From: a virus
IMG/VR virus record: IMGVR_UViG_3300022843_001042
Location: 1 to 26,887 of that record
Length of the DNA: 26,887 bases
Strand: one strand, 5' to 3'
A program made the position numbers and the translations under genes. Below the pieces are notes generated by a model. It made no database searches and was not told where the DNA came from. It worked only from the letters and a program-made list of their open reading frames with translations. This document shows positions 13,130 through 20,090 of the stretch, piece after piece (position 1 is the stretch's first letter; each line of letters begins with the position of its first letter).

Positions 13130-13857
13130 AAGCTTAATTTTTGTAACTGTTTTATTGTATCTTGTGTATTAATATGTAATATTCCAATCCCCCCTGCAGC
13201 TTCCCACTGATCTATATTAACTTGTCGATCGTCTATTAATATTGAATCCGGTGTTGCTAGTTCTTGTTTTTGTTTAGCATAACGTAATATTAATTTTGTA
13301 CCGGGTATTTTATGTTTTACCCACACATGTTTTCCTATTCTAGAGGATTCATCACGTGATGGGGCTGATAGTAATAGTGGGGTATATGGTTTTAGATAAT
13401 CCCATAATCTTTGCCCATCAGGCATCCATTTTAAACCTGCCCAAAAACCCACACCTGCTACTTTAATAGGATCCCAAAAATCATCTCCTTTTTTAAATTC
13501 ACCTTTTAAATCAACACCAGTTAATTCTTCATAGCCTCGTTCAAAGTCGGCTAATACTCCGTCCATGTCACAATAAATTTGATATTTGGGTTTTTCTTCA
13601 TTTAAATTCATAACTTCCATAACATGTTTTATTAACCTAAAGTGGTCTTTACCTTTATTTTCATTTAAACTATCAGTCCAATTCCTAAATGTCATTGTAC
13701 CTTTTAAATTAGCTTCGGCTTCAATATCGTTTAAATGGTCGTCTTCCATTGTATTTGTACCATAGAAGGATTCCAATAATAATTTACTTAACCACTTCCT
13801 TTCTAATTTTGGGTAGGTTTTGAATAATTTTTGTATATATTTATATTGATGGTTCAT
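13126..13857 (-). CDS. HAD-superfamily 5'(3')-deoxyribonucleotidase-like protein
   Basis: This protein of 243 residues carries HAD motifs. Motif I is YCDMDGVLADF (D97 nucleophile, D99), motif II LLLSAPSRDES (S164), a basic region with K185 and K195 for motif III, and motif IV ILIDDRQVNIDQW (D209, D210), followed by the family's AAGGIGILH end. The nearest known type is the 5'(3')-deoxyribonucleotidase (NT5C) family, which removes phosphate from nucleoside monophosphates; in phages these may tune nucleotide pools. Residues 1-85 are an extra N-terminal extension, rich in charged helices, which holds LLLE|S near residue 29 and is absent from ordinary family members. It precedes 12557-13129 with an ATGA overlap. 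Confidence 0.8.
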   Translation of the reverse strand: MNHQYKYIQKLFKTYPKLERKWLSKLLLESFYGTNTMEDDHLNDIEAEANLKGTMTFRNWTDSLNENKGKDHFRLIKHVMEVMNLNEEKPKYQIYCDMDGVLADFERGYEELTGVDLKGEFKKGDDFWDPIKVAGVGFWAGLKWMPDGQRLWDYLKPYTPLLLSAPSRDESSRIGKHVWVKHKIPGTKLILRYAKQKQELATPDSILIDDRQVNIDQWEAAGGIGILHINTQDTIKQLQKLSL

Positions 13858-13858
13858 T

Positions 13859-14653
13859 TTATTTTTTAATATTAGTATATCTAAAACCCTTATAAAATAT
13901 AGATTTATTTATGATTTTTCTAAGTTTTGTAGTTCCTAAAACACCACTACCTTCAAAACTCATAAATGAGGGGTAAATATTGATTAATTCTTCGTTTATA
14001 TTATATTGATATATAGCTTTAGTTTTGATTTTTCTTATTTTATCTTTATACTCTTGTGAGCGTTTCTCCCCCTCTCTAGAGTTATGAGTTTTTATTCTTC
14101 TCTCAACCGTCCATTCTAGTCCTCTTTTTTTTGTAATATAACAAGGGATTTTTTGTTTTATTGTTCCTTTTTTATATAACCATTGATATCCATAGGTTGA
14201 TTTATATTTACCTCTAGCACAATCATTAATATTATTTGATGTTCCTTTATTAAATTGTTTAATGGCATCACTTGCCCCCTTATATTCCTTAATAAAATCT
14301 CCATTTAAAGAATATTGTAATATTGATTTCATAGAGTTAACTCTTCTTAATTCTTCACTTTCTTTACTTAATTCTCCACCATCACCCCCTAAAGTTAAGT
14401 TTAAACCATTAATAGCACTCTTTAAGGTCAGAATATGATGTATTTCTTTTTTATTTAATTCCTCAAACCTACATTCTTCGATTATACTAAATTCATGTTT
14501 TTCAGGTCCATATTTTTTTAAACTATTATATAATTTTCTTTGTTGATGACAATGTTGCATTTTATTATAAGAACTAAATCTACCCTCAATATTTTTACTT
14601 TTTCCTATATAAATTTTACCTTTTGGGTTTGTAATTTTATAAATTCCTACCAT
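13859..14653 (-). CDS. GIY-YIG homing endonuclease with two NUMOD1-like modules
   Basis: This protein of 264 residues opens with MVGIYKITNPKGKIYIGKSK (GIY at 3-5, YIG at 15-17), then the conserved R25 and the catalytic-helix region EFSIIEECRFEELNKKEIHH. Two NUMOD1-type DNA-binding units follow: ILQYSLNGDFIKEYKGASDA with YGYQWLYK, and AIYQYNINEELINIYPSFMS with YKGFRYT. It lies one base before the HAD gene and about 30 bases after 14686-15840, and splits what would otherwise be one operon. No intron ends or disrupted host gene are visible here, so it seems to be a free-standing insertion. A run of A/T sequence with AATATTTATAATAAA upstream may give it its own promoter. Confidence 0.9.
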   Translation of the reverse strand: MVGIYKITNPKGKIYIGKSKNIEGRFSSYNKMQHCHQQRKLYNSLKKYGPEKHEFSIIEECRFEELNKKEIHHILTLKSAINGLNLTLGGDGGELSKESEELRRVNSMKSILQYSLNGDFIKEYKGASDAIKQFNKGTSNNINDCARGKYKSTYGYQWLYKKGTIKQKIPCYITKKRGLEWTVERRIKTHNSREGEKRSQEYKDKIRKIKTKAIYQYNINEELINIYPSFMSFEGSGVLGTTKLRKIINKSIFYKGFRYTNIKK

Positions 14654-14685
14654 ATGTCTTTTATTATAAATATATAAAAGATATT

Positions 14686-15840
14686 TTATGTTGTCCTCCT
14701 CACGAAATCTTTGTAAGCTCTTAACATAATTCCTCCACCTTGATATGCTTCTTTTTCTAGTTTTTCTAATTCCTTATTTTGGGTATCGGTGGTTTGTATG
14801 TTACCTAACCTACCTTCTAGATATTGAATATGATGAATCATTTCATGAGCATAAGAAGAGACGATATCAATAGGATGTCTACCTTCTGTATATAATACAA
14901 TAGTTTGATTATTAGGGTTATAATACGCGGTTTTACCGAGAAAATTCCGGGCATTGTCACTATCCCCATCTACAAATTTAACTTTAGGTAAAGGTTCAAT
15001 ATTATAACCTTTATCTAACATATGTTGGGTTAATTGCTTTATTTTATCTAACACATCAATATCTTTAGAATATGAAGCATTTTCGTTTAAAAAAGGAGTA
15101 TTATCATGGTAACATTTATGACAAAGAAATAAATCATCCCCACCATCTTTTATGTTCCAAGACCAACTACAGTTATCACATTCTATCTTTTTCCCAACAA
15201 TAGCTTCTTTTACCTTATTATAGCCAGACCCATAAGGAGCAGCTTTTCCATCTTCGGGTTTGTTTTCTTGTATTTTATTTGCTACCCAATTGTATACTTG
15301 CTCCTTTTCTTCATCCGATAGTTCTTTTGGTAGAGAAGGGATAAATTTTTCTAATGATATTTTAGAAGCATTTCTTGCAGCCGTACCCGATATACCTCCT
15401 TGAGTCACTATAACTCGTAAATCCATATTAGGGTATTTGTCTAGTGAAGTGGTTCGACTTGATATGTCTTTAAAATCTTCATCATTACCTTCCCTAGCTC
15501 CTATAATCCATAGTACTTCCTCTTCAGGGTTTTCTTTAGCATAATTATATATAGCTTGAATTGGTGGTTTAGGGCTTAATTTAATATTAACTTTAATAGA
15601 TAAGTATTGTTTATATAAATCCCATATCAGTAAAGATTCTGATGGTGAAATGCCATCTCTATCTTTACCTCCTATTAATATAATAAATTCATCTATATTA
15701 GGGTTTTCTTGTAAAGCTTGTTTAACTACTTCAAAATGACCTAAGGTAGGGGGTTTAAAACCCCCACCATATACCGCTACTACTCTCCTTTTTTCTTCTT
15801 CAGGAAGTAAGTGTTTTATCATTTCATTAACTAAACTCAT
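14686..15840 (-). CDS. Nucleotidyltransferase / zinc-ribbon / HExxH three-domain protein
   Basis: This protein has 384 residues in three parts. Residues 18-160 form a nucleotidyltransferase of the HxGH type: YGGGFKPPTLGHFEVV (H35) and ISGTAAR (150-156), which stands for the ISSTxxR motif of NMN/FAD/pantetheine-phosphate adenylyltransferases. Residues 218-245 are a zinc ribbon, CDNC ... CHKC (C221, C224, C240, C243). Residues 328-370 hold SSYAHEMIHHIQYLEG, an HExxH metallopeptidase site (H332, E333, H336), with EKEAY downstream as a possible third ligand. The N-terminus (HLLPE|E) also bears an L-x-E site. Nucleotide transfer plus possible proteolysis in one phage protein is notable. The actual substrates are unknown. 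Confidence 0.8.
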   Translation of the reverse strand: MSLVNEMIKHLLPEEEKRRVVAVYGGGFKPPTLGHFEVVKQALQENPNIDEFIILIGGKDRDGISPSESLLIWDLYKQYLSIKVNIKLSPKPPIQAIYNYAKENPEEEVLWIIGAREGNDEDFKDISSRTTSLDKYPNMDLRVIVTQGGISGTAARNASKISLEKFIPSLPKELSDEEKEQVYNWVANKIQENKPEDGKAAPYGSGYNKVKEAIVGKKIECDNCSWSWNIKDGGDDLFLCHKCYHDNTPFLNENASYSKDIDVLDKIKQLTQHMLDKGYNIEPLPKVKFVDGDSDNARNFLGKTAYYNPNNQTIVLYTEGRHPIDIVSSYAHEMIHHIQYLEGRLGNIQTTDTQNKELEKLEKEAYQGGGIMLRAYKDFVRRTT

Positions 15841-15878
15841 AAAAGTGTTTATTATAAATATTAGTAAAACAGTTTAAA

Positions 15879-16661
15879 TTACATATATGAATATGCTAAT
15901 TCAGATAACTGCTTATTTACTCTTATATCTTCGGGCATAGAATTAATACCTGGCATATGGTTACCTCTTAAATCTACTAAGCGATTTGATTGTGTTAAAT
16001 TTTCTTGTATTCTGTTAAACACAGTCCATAAGCTATTTCCTTTATCTTCATCCCTTACTACGTTTAGTAGTTGATTAGGATTAAAATTATACTTATCACC
16101 ATCGCGTATTTTAGCGGATTGAGCAGCCATCTTAAACATCAGGTCGTTTGTTAAATCTTTTTGTTGTAAGCTTTGAAAATCTTTAATAACACTTTGGGTT
16201 TTAATGTTTAAACTTGCAAGTATTTCATTTAATTTATAATAATCTTTAGATGTATGGTTTATATTTTGACATTGAATAGTATCTCTTGCTATTGCACCAT
16301 TACCACATACCATTCTATATACTCCTAAATTTAAGGATAAAGGAGATTTACCATTACTAGAATTTGTAATAGTAAGATTAGAGATAGCTTCGGTTTGGCC
16401 TTTAATATCTAGCACATTAAAATCAGGATGTTCCATCTTGATAGTATGATTATCTATTTGGCGTGTTTTTTTACTTAAATTTTGATAAGATCCTTTGATT
16501 TTCCAACCTTCTTTTCTAAGATTATCAATAACATCTAAAGTTTCTATTTGGTACTCCTTAGAAGATATTTTTTGGTGGTTTCTGTAATTTTTATCTAGTG
16601 AAGGTGTAAACGCTATTAACTTATTTACATTATCATCTAATGGTATAAAATTTGCTCTCAT
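15879..16661 (-). CDS. DUF932 family phage protein
   Basis: This protein of 260 residues matches the DUF932 / phage-plasmid-like family by pattern: SPLSLNLGVYRMVCGNGAIA (the nearly invariant NGxxxxxxVCxNG-type block) in the middle and NSLWTVFNRIQENLTQ near the end, where DUF932 proteins have a conserved W and N-x-x-Q-E. Family members occur in plasmids and phages near recombination or anti-restriction genes, but none has an established function that I can cite. No catalytic motif is seen. Its ATG overlaps the stop of the 44-residue gene 16658-16792 (ATGA), so the two are probably coupled. Confidence 0.8.
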   Translation of the reverse strand: MRANFIPLDDNVNKLIAFTPSLDKNYRNHQKISSKEYQIETLDVIDNLRKEGWKIKGSYQNLSKKTRQIDNHTIKMEHPDFNVLDIKGQTEAISNLTITNSSNGKSPLSLNLGVYRMVCGNGAIARDTIQCQNINHTSKDYYKLNEILASLNIKTQSVIKDFQSLQQKDLTNDLMFKMAAQSAKIRDGDKYNFNPNQLLNVVRDEDKGNSLWTVFNRIQENLTQSNRLVDLRGNHMPGINSMPEDIRVNKQLSELAYSYM

Positions 16662-16792
16662 AACTGTGTATATATTGGTTTAACATTTCCTTTTTTATCT
16701 ACAACATAACTAGTTGGATTTCGTAAATTTTGTTTTTTATTCCATTTACCTTTTAAGGTATTAGGACTTGAATTATTTGAACAGTTCCCCAT
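16658..16792 (-). CDS. Small basic protein of 44 residues coupled to the DUF932 gene
   Basis: ATG at 16792 to TGA at 16658 encodes MGNCSNNSSPNTLKGKWNKK, QNLRNPTSYVVDKKGNVKPI, YTQL. The stop overlaps the DUF932 start as ATGA, the same coupling used by real gene pairs in this genome, and it fills an otherwise empty 142-base gap. About one quarter of residues are Lys or Arg. No motif is recognised. Coupling and fit are the only support. Confidence 0.55.
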   Translation of the reverse strand: MGNCSNNSSPNTLKGKWNKKQNLRNPTSYVVDKKGNVKPIYTQL

Positions 16793-16803
16793 ATTATTTG
16801 TTT

Positions 16804-17595
16804 TTATATATTAGGATAGGTATAGTGAATTTTATTTTCATAAAATGAAAAATACATTTTAAAATCTTTATCACAATCTCTATTTTTAGAAAAGTGCATA
16901 CTTCTTTCTAAACCATCTTTTGATCTTTCAATATGACACATAGCATCAGTCATATGTTTTAAACGATTAGAACCAGCAAAATCACCAGCTTTTGTTTGTT
17001 GTTGAATATTTATAAAAGCGGTATAATACTCTCCTATATTCTGACCTTTTTTATTTTTATCTTGTAATCCGAGTAACCATAGTTCAGCTGCTCCCATTGT
17101 ACATTTTTCAACATCTCGATACATATCTAACACTTCTGCTAGTGAATCTATAGCTATAACATCATATCCCAAATTAAAAACATACTCTAAAGTACTTTTT
17201 ACATCTTCAGAATAATTTTTTAAAAATAAAGTTTGAACACAATCAAATTGTGGCATTCTTTTACAATATTTGTAATAAGCTATTTCATCCATTTCTCCAC
17301 TTACAAATAAACATTTATATCCTTGTAATGTAAACGAAGATAACATGTCAAGTACCAGTGTAGATTTACCTGATCCTGGTCCTCCTGTGAATATCATGTT
17401 AGTAGCAGGCATTAAGCCTCCTTCTGTAGAAAGGATTTGGTCAACTTCTGTGCTTGTTTTTAGAGGATGGAATAGTTCATCCTTAAAGATTAATTGGTTT
17501 CCTCTAACCAATTTAATATTGTTTGAATTAAATCCCTTAGATTGTGTAACTTTACGTTTTCTACCTCTAGTTTCTACTTTTAAATCAATACTCAT
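16804..17595 (-). CDS. RadA/RecA-like P-loop ATPase
   Basis: This protein of 263 residues has a Walker A motif at 71-79 (GGPGSGKST), a following 'FVSGEMDE' segment as in RadA/Sms, where YVSGEES contacts DNA or nucleotide, a Walker B at 145-151 (DVIAIDS), and a later motif with INIQQQTKAGDFAGSNRLKH. It begins with a basic region (RGRKRK) and has no zinc finger or Lon-like domain of full RadA. It could be the phage recombinase, a DNA repair ATPase or a helicase loader. T4 UvsX has a different P-loop, so I do not name it. Its start follows a hairpin-containing promoter at 17612-17665. Its neighbours (DUF932, kinase, RecB-like nuclease, primase) fit a DNA-metabolism role. Confidence 0.8.
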   Translation of the reverse strand: MSIDLKVETRGRKRKVTQSKGFNSNNIKLVRGNQLIFKDELFHPLKTSTEVDQILSTEGGLMPATNMIFTGGPGSGKSTLVLDMLSSFTLQGYKCLFVSGEMDEIAYYKYCKRMPQFDCVQTLFLKNYSEDVKSTLEYVFNLGYDVIAIDSLAEVLDMYRDVEKCTMGAAELWLLGLQDKNKKGQNIGEYYTAFINIQQQTKAGDFAGSNRLKHMTDAMCHIERSKDGLERSMHFSKNRDCDKDFKMYFSFYENKIHYTYPNI

Positions 17596-17611
17596 AACCT
17601 TTATTGTTTTA

Positions 17612-17632
17612 ATGTTCGAATCTTACGAACAT
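17612..17632 (-). promoter_or_regulatory. Hairpin in the 5' leader of the RadA-like gene
   Basis: ATGTTCG / CGAACAT, 7 bp, with a 7-base loop, lies between the predicted -7 box at 17636-17641 and the ATG at 17595. Nothing like a T tract follows. It could hold a regulator or protect the transcript. It is the only such leader hairpin in the window. Confidence 0.4.
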
Positions 17633-17635
17633 GTG

Positions 17636-17665
17636 AATATACAACATATCCACGCGGTATCCTAA
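17636..17665 (-). promoter_or_regulatory. Predicted promoter, weak -33 element
   Basis: TATATTCAC as -7 box (from 17641) with TTAG in place of TTTG at the 20-base spacing. The -7 context GTATATTNACA matches the boxes at 1757, 18981, 19390 and 20064. It would drive the RadA-like ATPase gene. The -33 half also belongs to the inverted repeat 17658-17690. Confidence 0.4.
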
Positions 17666-17690
17666 TTTTTTCGCATATATTTTTAGGATA
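17658..17690. repeat. Inverted repeat over gene end and promoter
   Basis: TATCCTAA (17658-17665) and TTAGGATA (17683-17690), perfect 8-bp arms, 17-base A/T-rich loop. One arm is the end of the kinase gene (its stop codon), the other overlaps the -33 element of the next promoter. It may be an operator, or a terminator stem with an unusually long loop. Confidence 0.4.
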
Positions 17691-18480
17691 AAAATTGTTT
17701 TATTTTAGATTGTGCTTCTTCTTTAGACATTGAATTGGATATAAAGTTATTAACTACATTATCACTTAATAAATCTTGTATTTCAGCACTCATTTCTACC
17801 TTCTGTTGATCAGATCTTTTTTGTTGTGAGGGTGTTTTTTCTTTAGTACCTGTTGGATTAAATGGGGTAAGGTATTTGCTTATAATGTCATTAATATCTT
17901 TTAGTTTATTGTTATCTAACGTATTAGACACCATAACATAGTTGTCTCCAAATAATTCTTTATAAGGAAGATAATTTTTAGTTACATCTAACCAGGTACG
18001 CATTACTATAGCAGGGGCTAGACTTCTATCTTCACCTCCTGATTTTTCGAATCTATCTTGATTTTGTTGTAATGATCTTTCTAGATCTGTATAGACATAG
18101 AGCATCATAACATTATACCCCGTTTCTTCTAATTCTAATTTTAATATGTTGGTTTGTTTATAAGAGGCAGCTGTTCCATCTAATATAAAAGATTGTTTAC
18201 CTTCAATTGTAGATGCAATATCTCCTTTAAAATCTTTATTAGCCGCCGCCATAGATATAGCTTGTTGGCTTCTTTCTTCAGGTGTTGCATTTTTTAAATC
18301 TAGGGATATATTTGCCTTTTTAAGTAAGTCAATGTATCTATTATCTAAGTTTAGTATTTTTAATCCACCTAGATCTAAACCTTTTAAAATAGAACCCTTA
18401 CCTGCACCCGGTGCTCCAGCTAATATAATAGCTTTGGGGTTACCCTGTACTTCTTTTAATAATTGTACTAAACTTACCAT
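17683..18480 (-). CDS. P-loop kinase (zeta-toxin/polynucleotide-kinase-like)
   Basis: This protein of 265 residues has a Walker A motif at 21-30 (AGAPGAGKGS) and a hydrophobic strand before it (KAIILAG). Then come a DNRY segment (LNLDNRYIDLLKKAN) that may be a substrate-binding loop, and LDGTAASYKQ, the adenylate-kinase/zeta-toxin-style second strand with Asp. MMLYVYTDLERSLQQNQDRF provides the likely lid with arginine. The C-terminus (230-265) is a charged helical tail. The type is close to zeta toxins and phage polynucleotide kinases, but I see no motif fixing the substrate. The first 10 residues (MVSLVQLLKE|V) again hold L-K-E. It lies 29 bases after 18510-18767. Confidence 0.7.
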   Translation of the reverse strand: MVSLVQLLKEVQGNPKAIILAGAPGAGKGSILKGLDLGGLKILNLDNRYIDLLKKANISLDLKNATPEERSQQAISMAAANKDFKGDIASTIEGKQSFILDGTAASYKQTNILKLELEETGYNVMMLYVYTDLERSLQQNQDRFEKSGGEDRSLAPAIVMRTWLDVTKNYLPYKELFGDNYVMVSNTLDNNKLKDINDIISKYLTPFNPTGTKEKTPSQQKRSDQQKVEMSAEIQDLLSDNVVNNFISNSMSKEEAQSKIKQFLS

Positions 18481-18509
18481 TATTTAAATATTTTATTATA
18501 CATATTTAA

Positions 18510-18767
18510 TTAAAAAGGCAAATCGCTATTAACACCGGTTTCCATTTTAAATTGGCGATTATGGTGGTTGTGTTCAGAATAAACTCTTAAGTTTAAATAA
18601 GCACCGTATGAAGAATAATCCCCAATATAAGAGGTATCTGTTTTAATATCCTTATCCCAGTAAAAACAAAAATCATACTCCTCTTGTGTTAAATACTCTT
18701 GAGTATTCATAATGGTTTCAAATCTCTTAAACTCTTGCTCTTGAAAATAAATTTCTTCTTCTGACAT
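18510..18767 (-). CDS. Hypothetical protein of 85 residues
   Basis: The protein is acidic at the N-terminus (MSEEEIYFQEQEFKRFETIM) and rich in aromatic residues in the middle (YDFCFYWDKD, SYIGDYSSYGAYLNLRVYSE), then has HNHHNRQF, a histidine cluster, before VNSDLPF. I do not recognise it. The His cluster could bind metal, but the spacing is not that of a known site. It starts five bases downstream of the 60-residue membrane protein gene and is likely read from the same promoter at 18981-19010. Confidence 0.6.
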   Translation of the reverse strand: MSEEEIYFQEQEFKRFETIMNTQEYLTQEEYDFCFYWDKDIKTDTSYIGDYSSYGAYLNLRVYSEHNHHNRQFKMETGVNSDLPF

Positions 18768-18772
18768 AACCC

Positions 18773-18955
18773 TTATTTTTTAATTCCGAATAAAAACATA
18801 CACCCTCCAAAAAACATAGTAAATGCAAACCCCATTTCTGTGGTGGAGTTCGAAAATGGGATGTAACTTTGAATTTCTCCTATTATGGTAAGAAAACTTA
18901 AACCAAAGGAACATACTACACATAGCAGCATTTTAAAATCTATTTTATTTATCAT
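18773..18955 (-). CDS. Small membrane protein, two transmembrane segments
   Basis: This protein of 60 residues has two hydrophobic segments: MLLCVVCSFGLSFLTIIG (about 9-26) and MGFAFTMFFGGCMFLFGI (about 40-57), joined by a polar loop (QSYIPFSNSTTE). The basic N-terminus MINKIDFK and C-terminal KK suggest both ends are cytoplasmic. A reading from 19009 would add 18 residues from the promoter repeat; the same 18 residues appear before 19152-19364, which shows that they come from the shared leader DNA. ATG at 18955 is 26 bases from the -7 box, as in the other two copies. It may act on the host envelope or on superinfection; no homologue is recalled. Confidence 0.65.
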   Translation of the reverse strand: MINKIDFKMLLCVVCSFGLSFLTIIGEIQSYIPFSNSTTEMGFAFTMFFGGCMFLFGIKK

Positions 18956-19071
18956 AACCTTTATTTTTTTATTATGTGTAAATATACGAAGGCTGCCTGC
19001 GGCAGCCAAATTTTTATACCATCATGGTTTAAGTAGGTAAATTTATTTACGCTTATTTAATTTATATAGTT
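18953..19071 (-). repeat. Promoter repeat, copy A (119 bp)
   Basis: Copy A matches copy B at 19362-19480 along the whole length with few differences, and its first 55 bases match copy C at 20036-20090. It spans the start codon of one gene, the promoter and the 3' end of the gene before it. This is the footprint of tandem duplications of gene plus promoter, after which the coding parts diverged or were replaced. Confidence 0.85.
18981..19010 (-). promoter_or_regulatory. Promoter with dyad in the spacer, copy A
   Basis: TTTG at 19010-19007, N20, TATATTTAC from 18986. The spacer is almost filled by the dyad GGCTGCC-GCA-GGCAGCC (18991-19007), 7 bp with a 3-base loop. It lacks a T tract, so it is not a normal terminator, and its place suggests a repressor operator between the -33 and -7 elements. 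It drives 18773-18955, whose ATG is 26 bases from the -7 box. Confidence 0.65.
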
Positions 19072-19138
19072 CATTGTATATACCTGCAAGCAGGATATTA
19101 AGAGGTAAAAATACAATCCACAGTTCTAGTAAAGTCAT
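19043..19138 (-). CDS. Membrane micropeptide, 31 residues
   Basis: ATG at 19138 encodes MTLLELWIVFLPLNILLAGI then YNELYKLNKRK, stop at 19043. One hydrophobic segment (about 3-20) is followed by a basic tail, the usual shape of phage single-span peptides that stay in the inner membrane. The last nine residues also survive as a relic (KLNKRK-stop) at the same place in copy B (about 19452-19480), directly after 19484-20038, which supports that this frame is or was a real gene. The gene sits between 19152-19364 and the promoter at 18981. Too short for statistics. Confidence 0.45.
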   Translation of the reverse strand: MTLLELWIVFLPLNILLAGIYNELYKLNKRK

Positions 19139-19151
19139 AATATTAATTTAG

Positions 19152-19364
19152 TTAGTTAAATTGTAACATCTTATAAATGGACCATATCTTCAAAGTATTA
19201 ATTCTTCTTTTATCATCATCTGTATAAATGTCTGAGCTCATTAAGGTAGTATAAGCTTGTAGGCCCACTGACATCCACCCCTTTTGATTTAAATATCTTT
19301 TCTCTCTATCAACTTCAAATTTAATTGATTTACCATTGAACTTAAATTTAACTATTTGTCCCAT
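19152..19364 (-). CDS. Hypothetical protein of 70 residues
   Basis: The protein begins MGQIVKFKFNGKSIKFEVDR, a beta-hairpin of basic character, followed by helices (MSVGLQAYTTLMSSDIYTDD, KRRINTLKIWSIYKMLQF). I do not recognise it. ATG at 19364 is chosen over an upstream ATG at 19418 because the extra 18 residues are translations of the shared promoter repeat. Distance from the -7 box is 26 bases, like its two sister promoters. Probably an early host-takeover protein, by context only. Confidence 0.6.
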   Translation of the reverse strand: MGQIVKFKFNGKSIKFEVDREKRYLNQKGWMSVGLQAYTTLMSSDIYTDDDKRRINTLKIWSIYKMLQFN

Positions 19365-19480
19365 AACTTTTATTTTTTTATTATGTGTAAATATACGAAG
19401 GCTGCCTGCGGTAGCCAAATTTTTATACCATCATGGTTTAAGTAGGCAACTTTATTTACGCTTATTTAATTTATTTAGTT
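19362..19480 (-). repeat. Promoter repeat, copy B (119 bp)
   Basis: Colinear with 18953-19071 and of the same length. It carries a relic of the 31-residue peptide's 3' end (about 19452-19480), though here the gene in front is 19484-20038. One base of the hairpin differs from copies A and C. Confidence 0.85.
19390..19419 (-). promoter_or_regulatory. Promoter with dyad in the spacer, copy B
   Basis: TTTG at 19419-19416, N20, TATATTTAC from 19395. One arm of the dyad has a substitution (GGTAGCC for GGCAGCC), leaving a mismatch in the 7-bp stem. If a regulator binds the dyad, this copy should bind less well than A and C. It drives 19152-19364. Confidence 0.6.
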
Positions 19481-19483
19481 TAA

Positions 19484-20038
19484 TTATTTTAACGAGCTTC
19501 TATACCTGTAATGTAAACACTGAATATCACCTCCGCATAAGGTTCCGTAGGTAACAAATTGCTTACCATCAACAAACGCACTTACCTCAGCACCATCACT
19601 ACCTTTTCTAATTACAATATTAGTTGCAACCATATCATTGGTTAAGTGTTTTGCCAAGGCACGCTGTAGCTTAAACATATTAGATGCTATAAAGCTCTCC
19701 ATATATTTTTCCTCCCAATTAAGACGTAACTGGCTCTCTAAGGTAGAGACGTAGAATGTTAAATTACCATTGTTTCTAATTGCACTATATGCATCCTTTT
19801 CGGTATAGGTAATAGGTAAGTCGTAACTGCTACCACCCCACCTCTTATGTTCGGTCATATAAACAAACTTCTTTATACCGTCATAATGACATACCTCACC
19901 GTATCTTATTACTTCCCCATTTTCCTTAATCCATTCCTGGTATTTAACAAAACAAGCTTTCATATCATTGACTTGCTTGGTAGCTAAATCTGTAACAATC
20001 ACTTTAGCCTCTTCTGAAATTCTATTTAATGCGTTCAT
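19484..20038 (-). CDS. Hypothetical protein of 184 residues
   Basis: I do not recognise this protein. It has an N-terminal helix (MNALNRISEEAKVIVTDLAT), a mixed middle with KKFVYMTEHKRWGGSSYDLP, a helical part (MESFIASNMFKLQRALAKHL), and a beta-rich end (VATNIVIRKGSDGAEVSAFV, DGKQFVTYGTLCGGDIQC). The alternation of helix and strand with no catalytic motif suggests a single domain. It is not tagged at the N-terminus. ATG at 20038 is 26 bases from the promoter copy C. Context suggests an early protein. Confidence 0.65.
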   Translation of the reverse strand: MNALNRISEEAKVIVTDLATKQVNDMKACFVKYQEWIKENGEVIRYGEVCHYDGIKKFVYMTEHKRWGGSSYDLPITYTEKDAYSAIRNNGNLTFYVSTLESQLRLNWEEKYMESFIASNMFKLQRALAKHLTNDMVATNIVIRKGSDGAEVSAFVDGKQFVTYGTLCGGDIQCLHYRYRSSLK

Positions 20039-20090
20039 AACCTTTATTTTTTTATTATGTGTAAATATACGAAGGCTGCCTGCGGCAGCC
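20036..20090 (-). repeat. Promoter repeat, copy C (55 bp, partial)
   Basis: The first 55 bases match copies A and B; identity ends exactly at the outer edge of the dyad GGCAGCC (20084-20090). The breakpoint at the dyad suggests that the hairpin was an end of the duplication or recombination. Confidence 0.8.

Noticed and set aside
18773-19009. Longer starts adding MAAAGSLRIFTHNKKIK to 18773-18955 and a near copy to 19152-19364
   Set aside because: The 18 extra residues are translations of the shared promoter repeat including its dyad and -7 box; the internal ATG follows at a constant distance.
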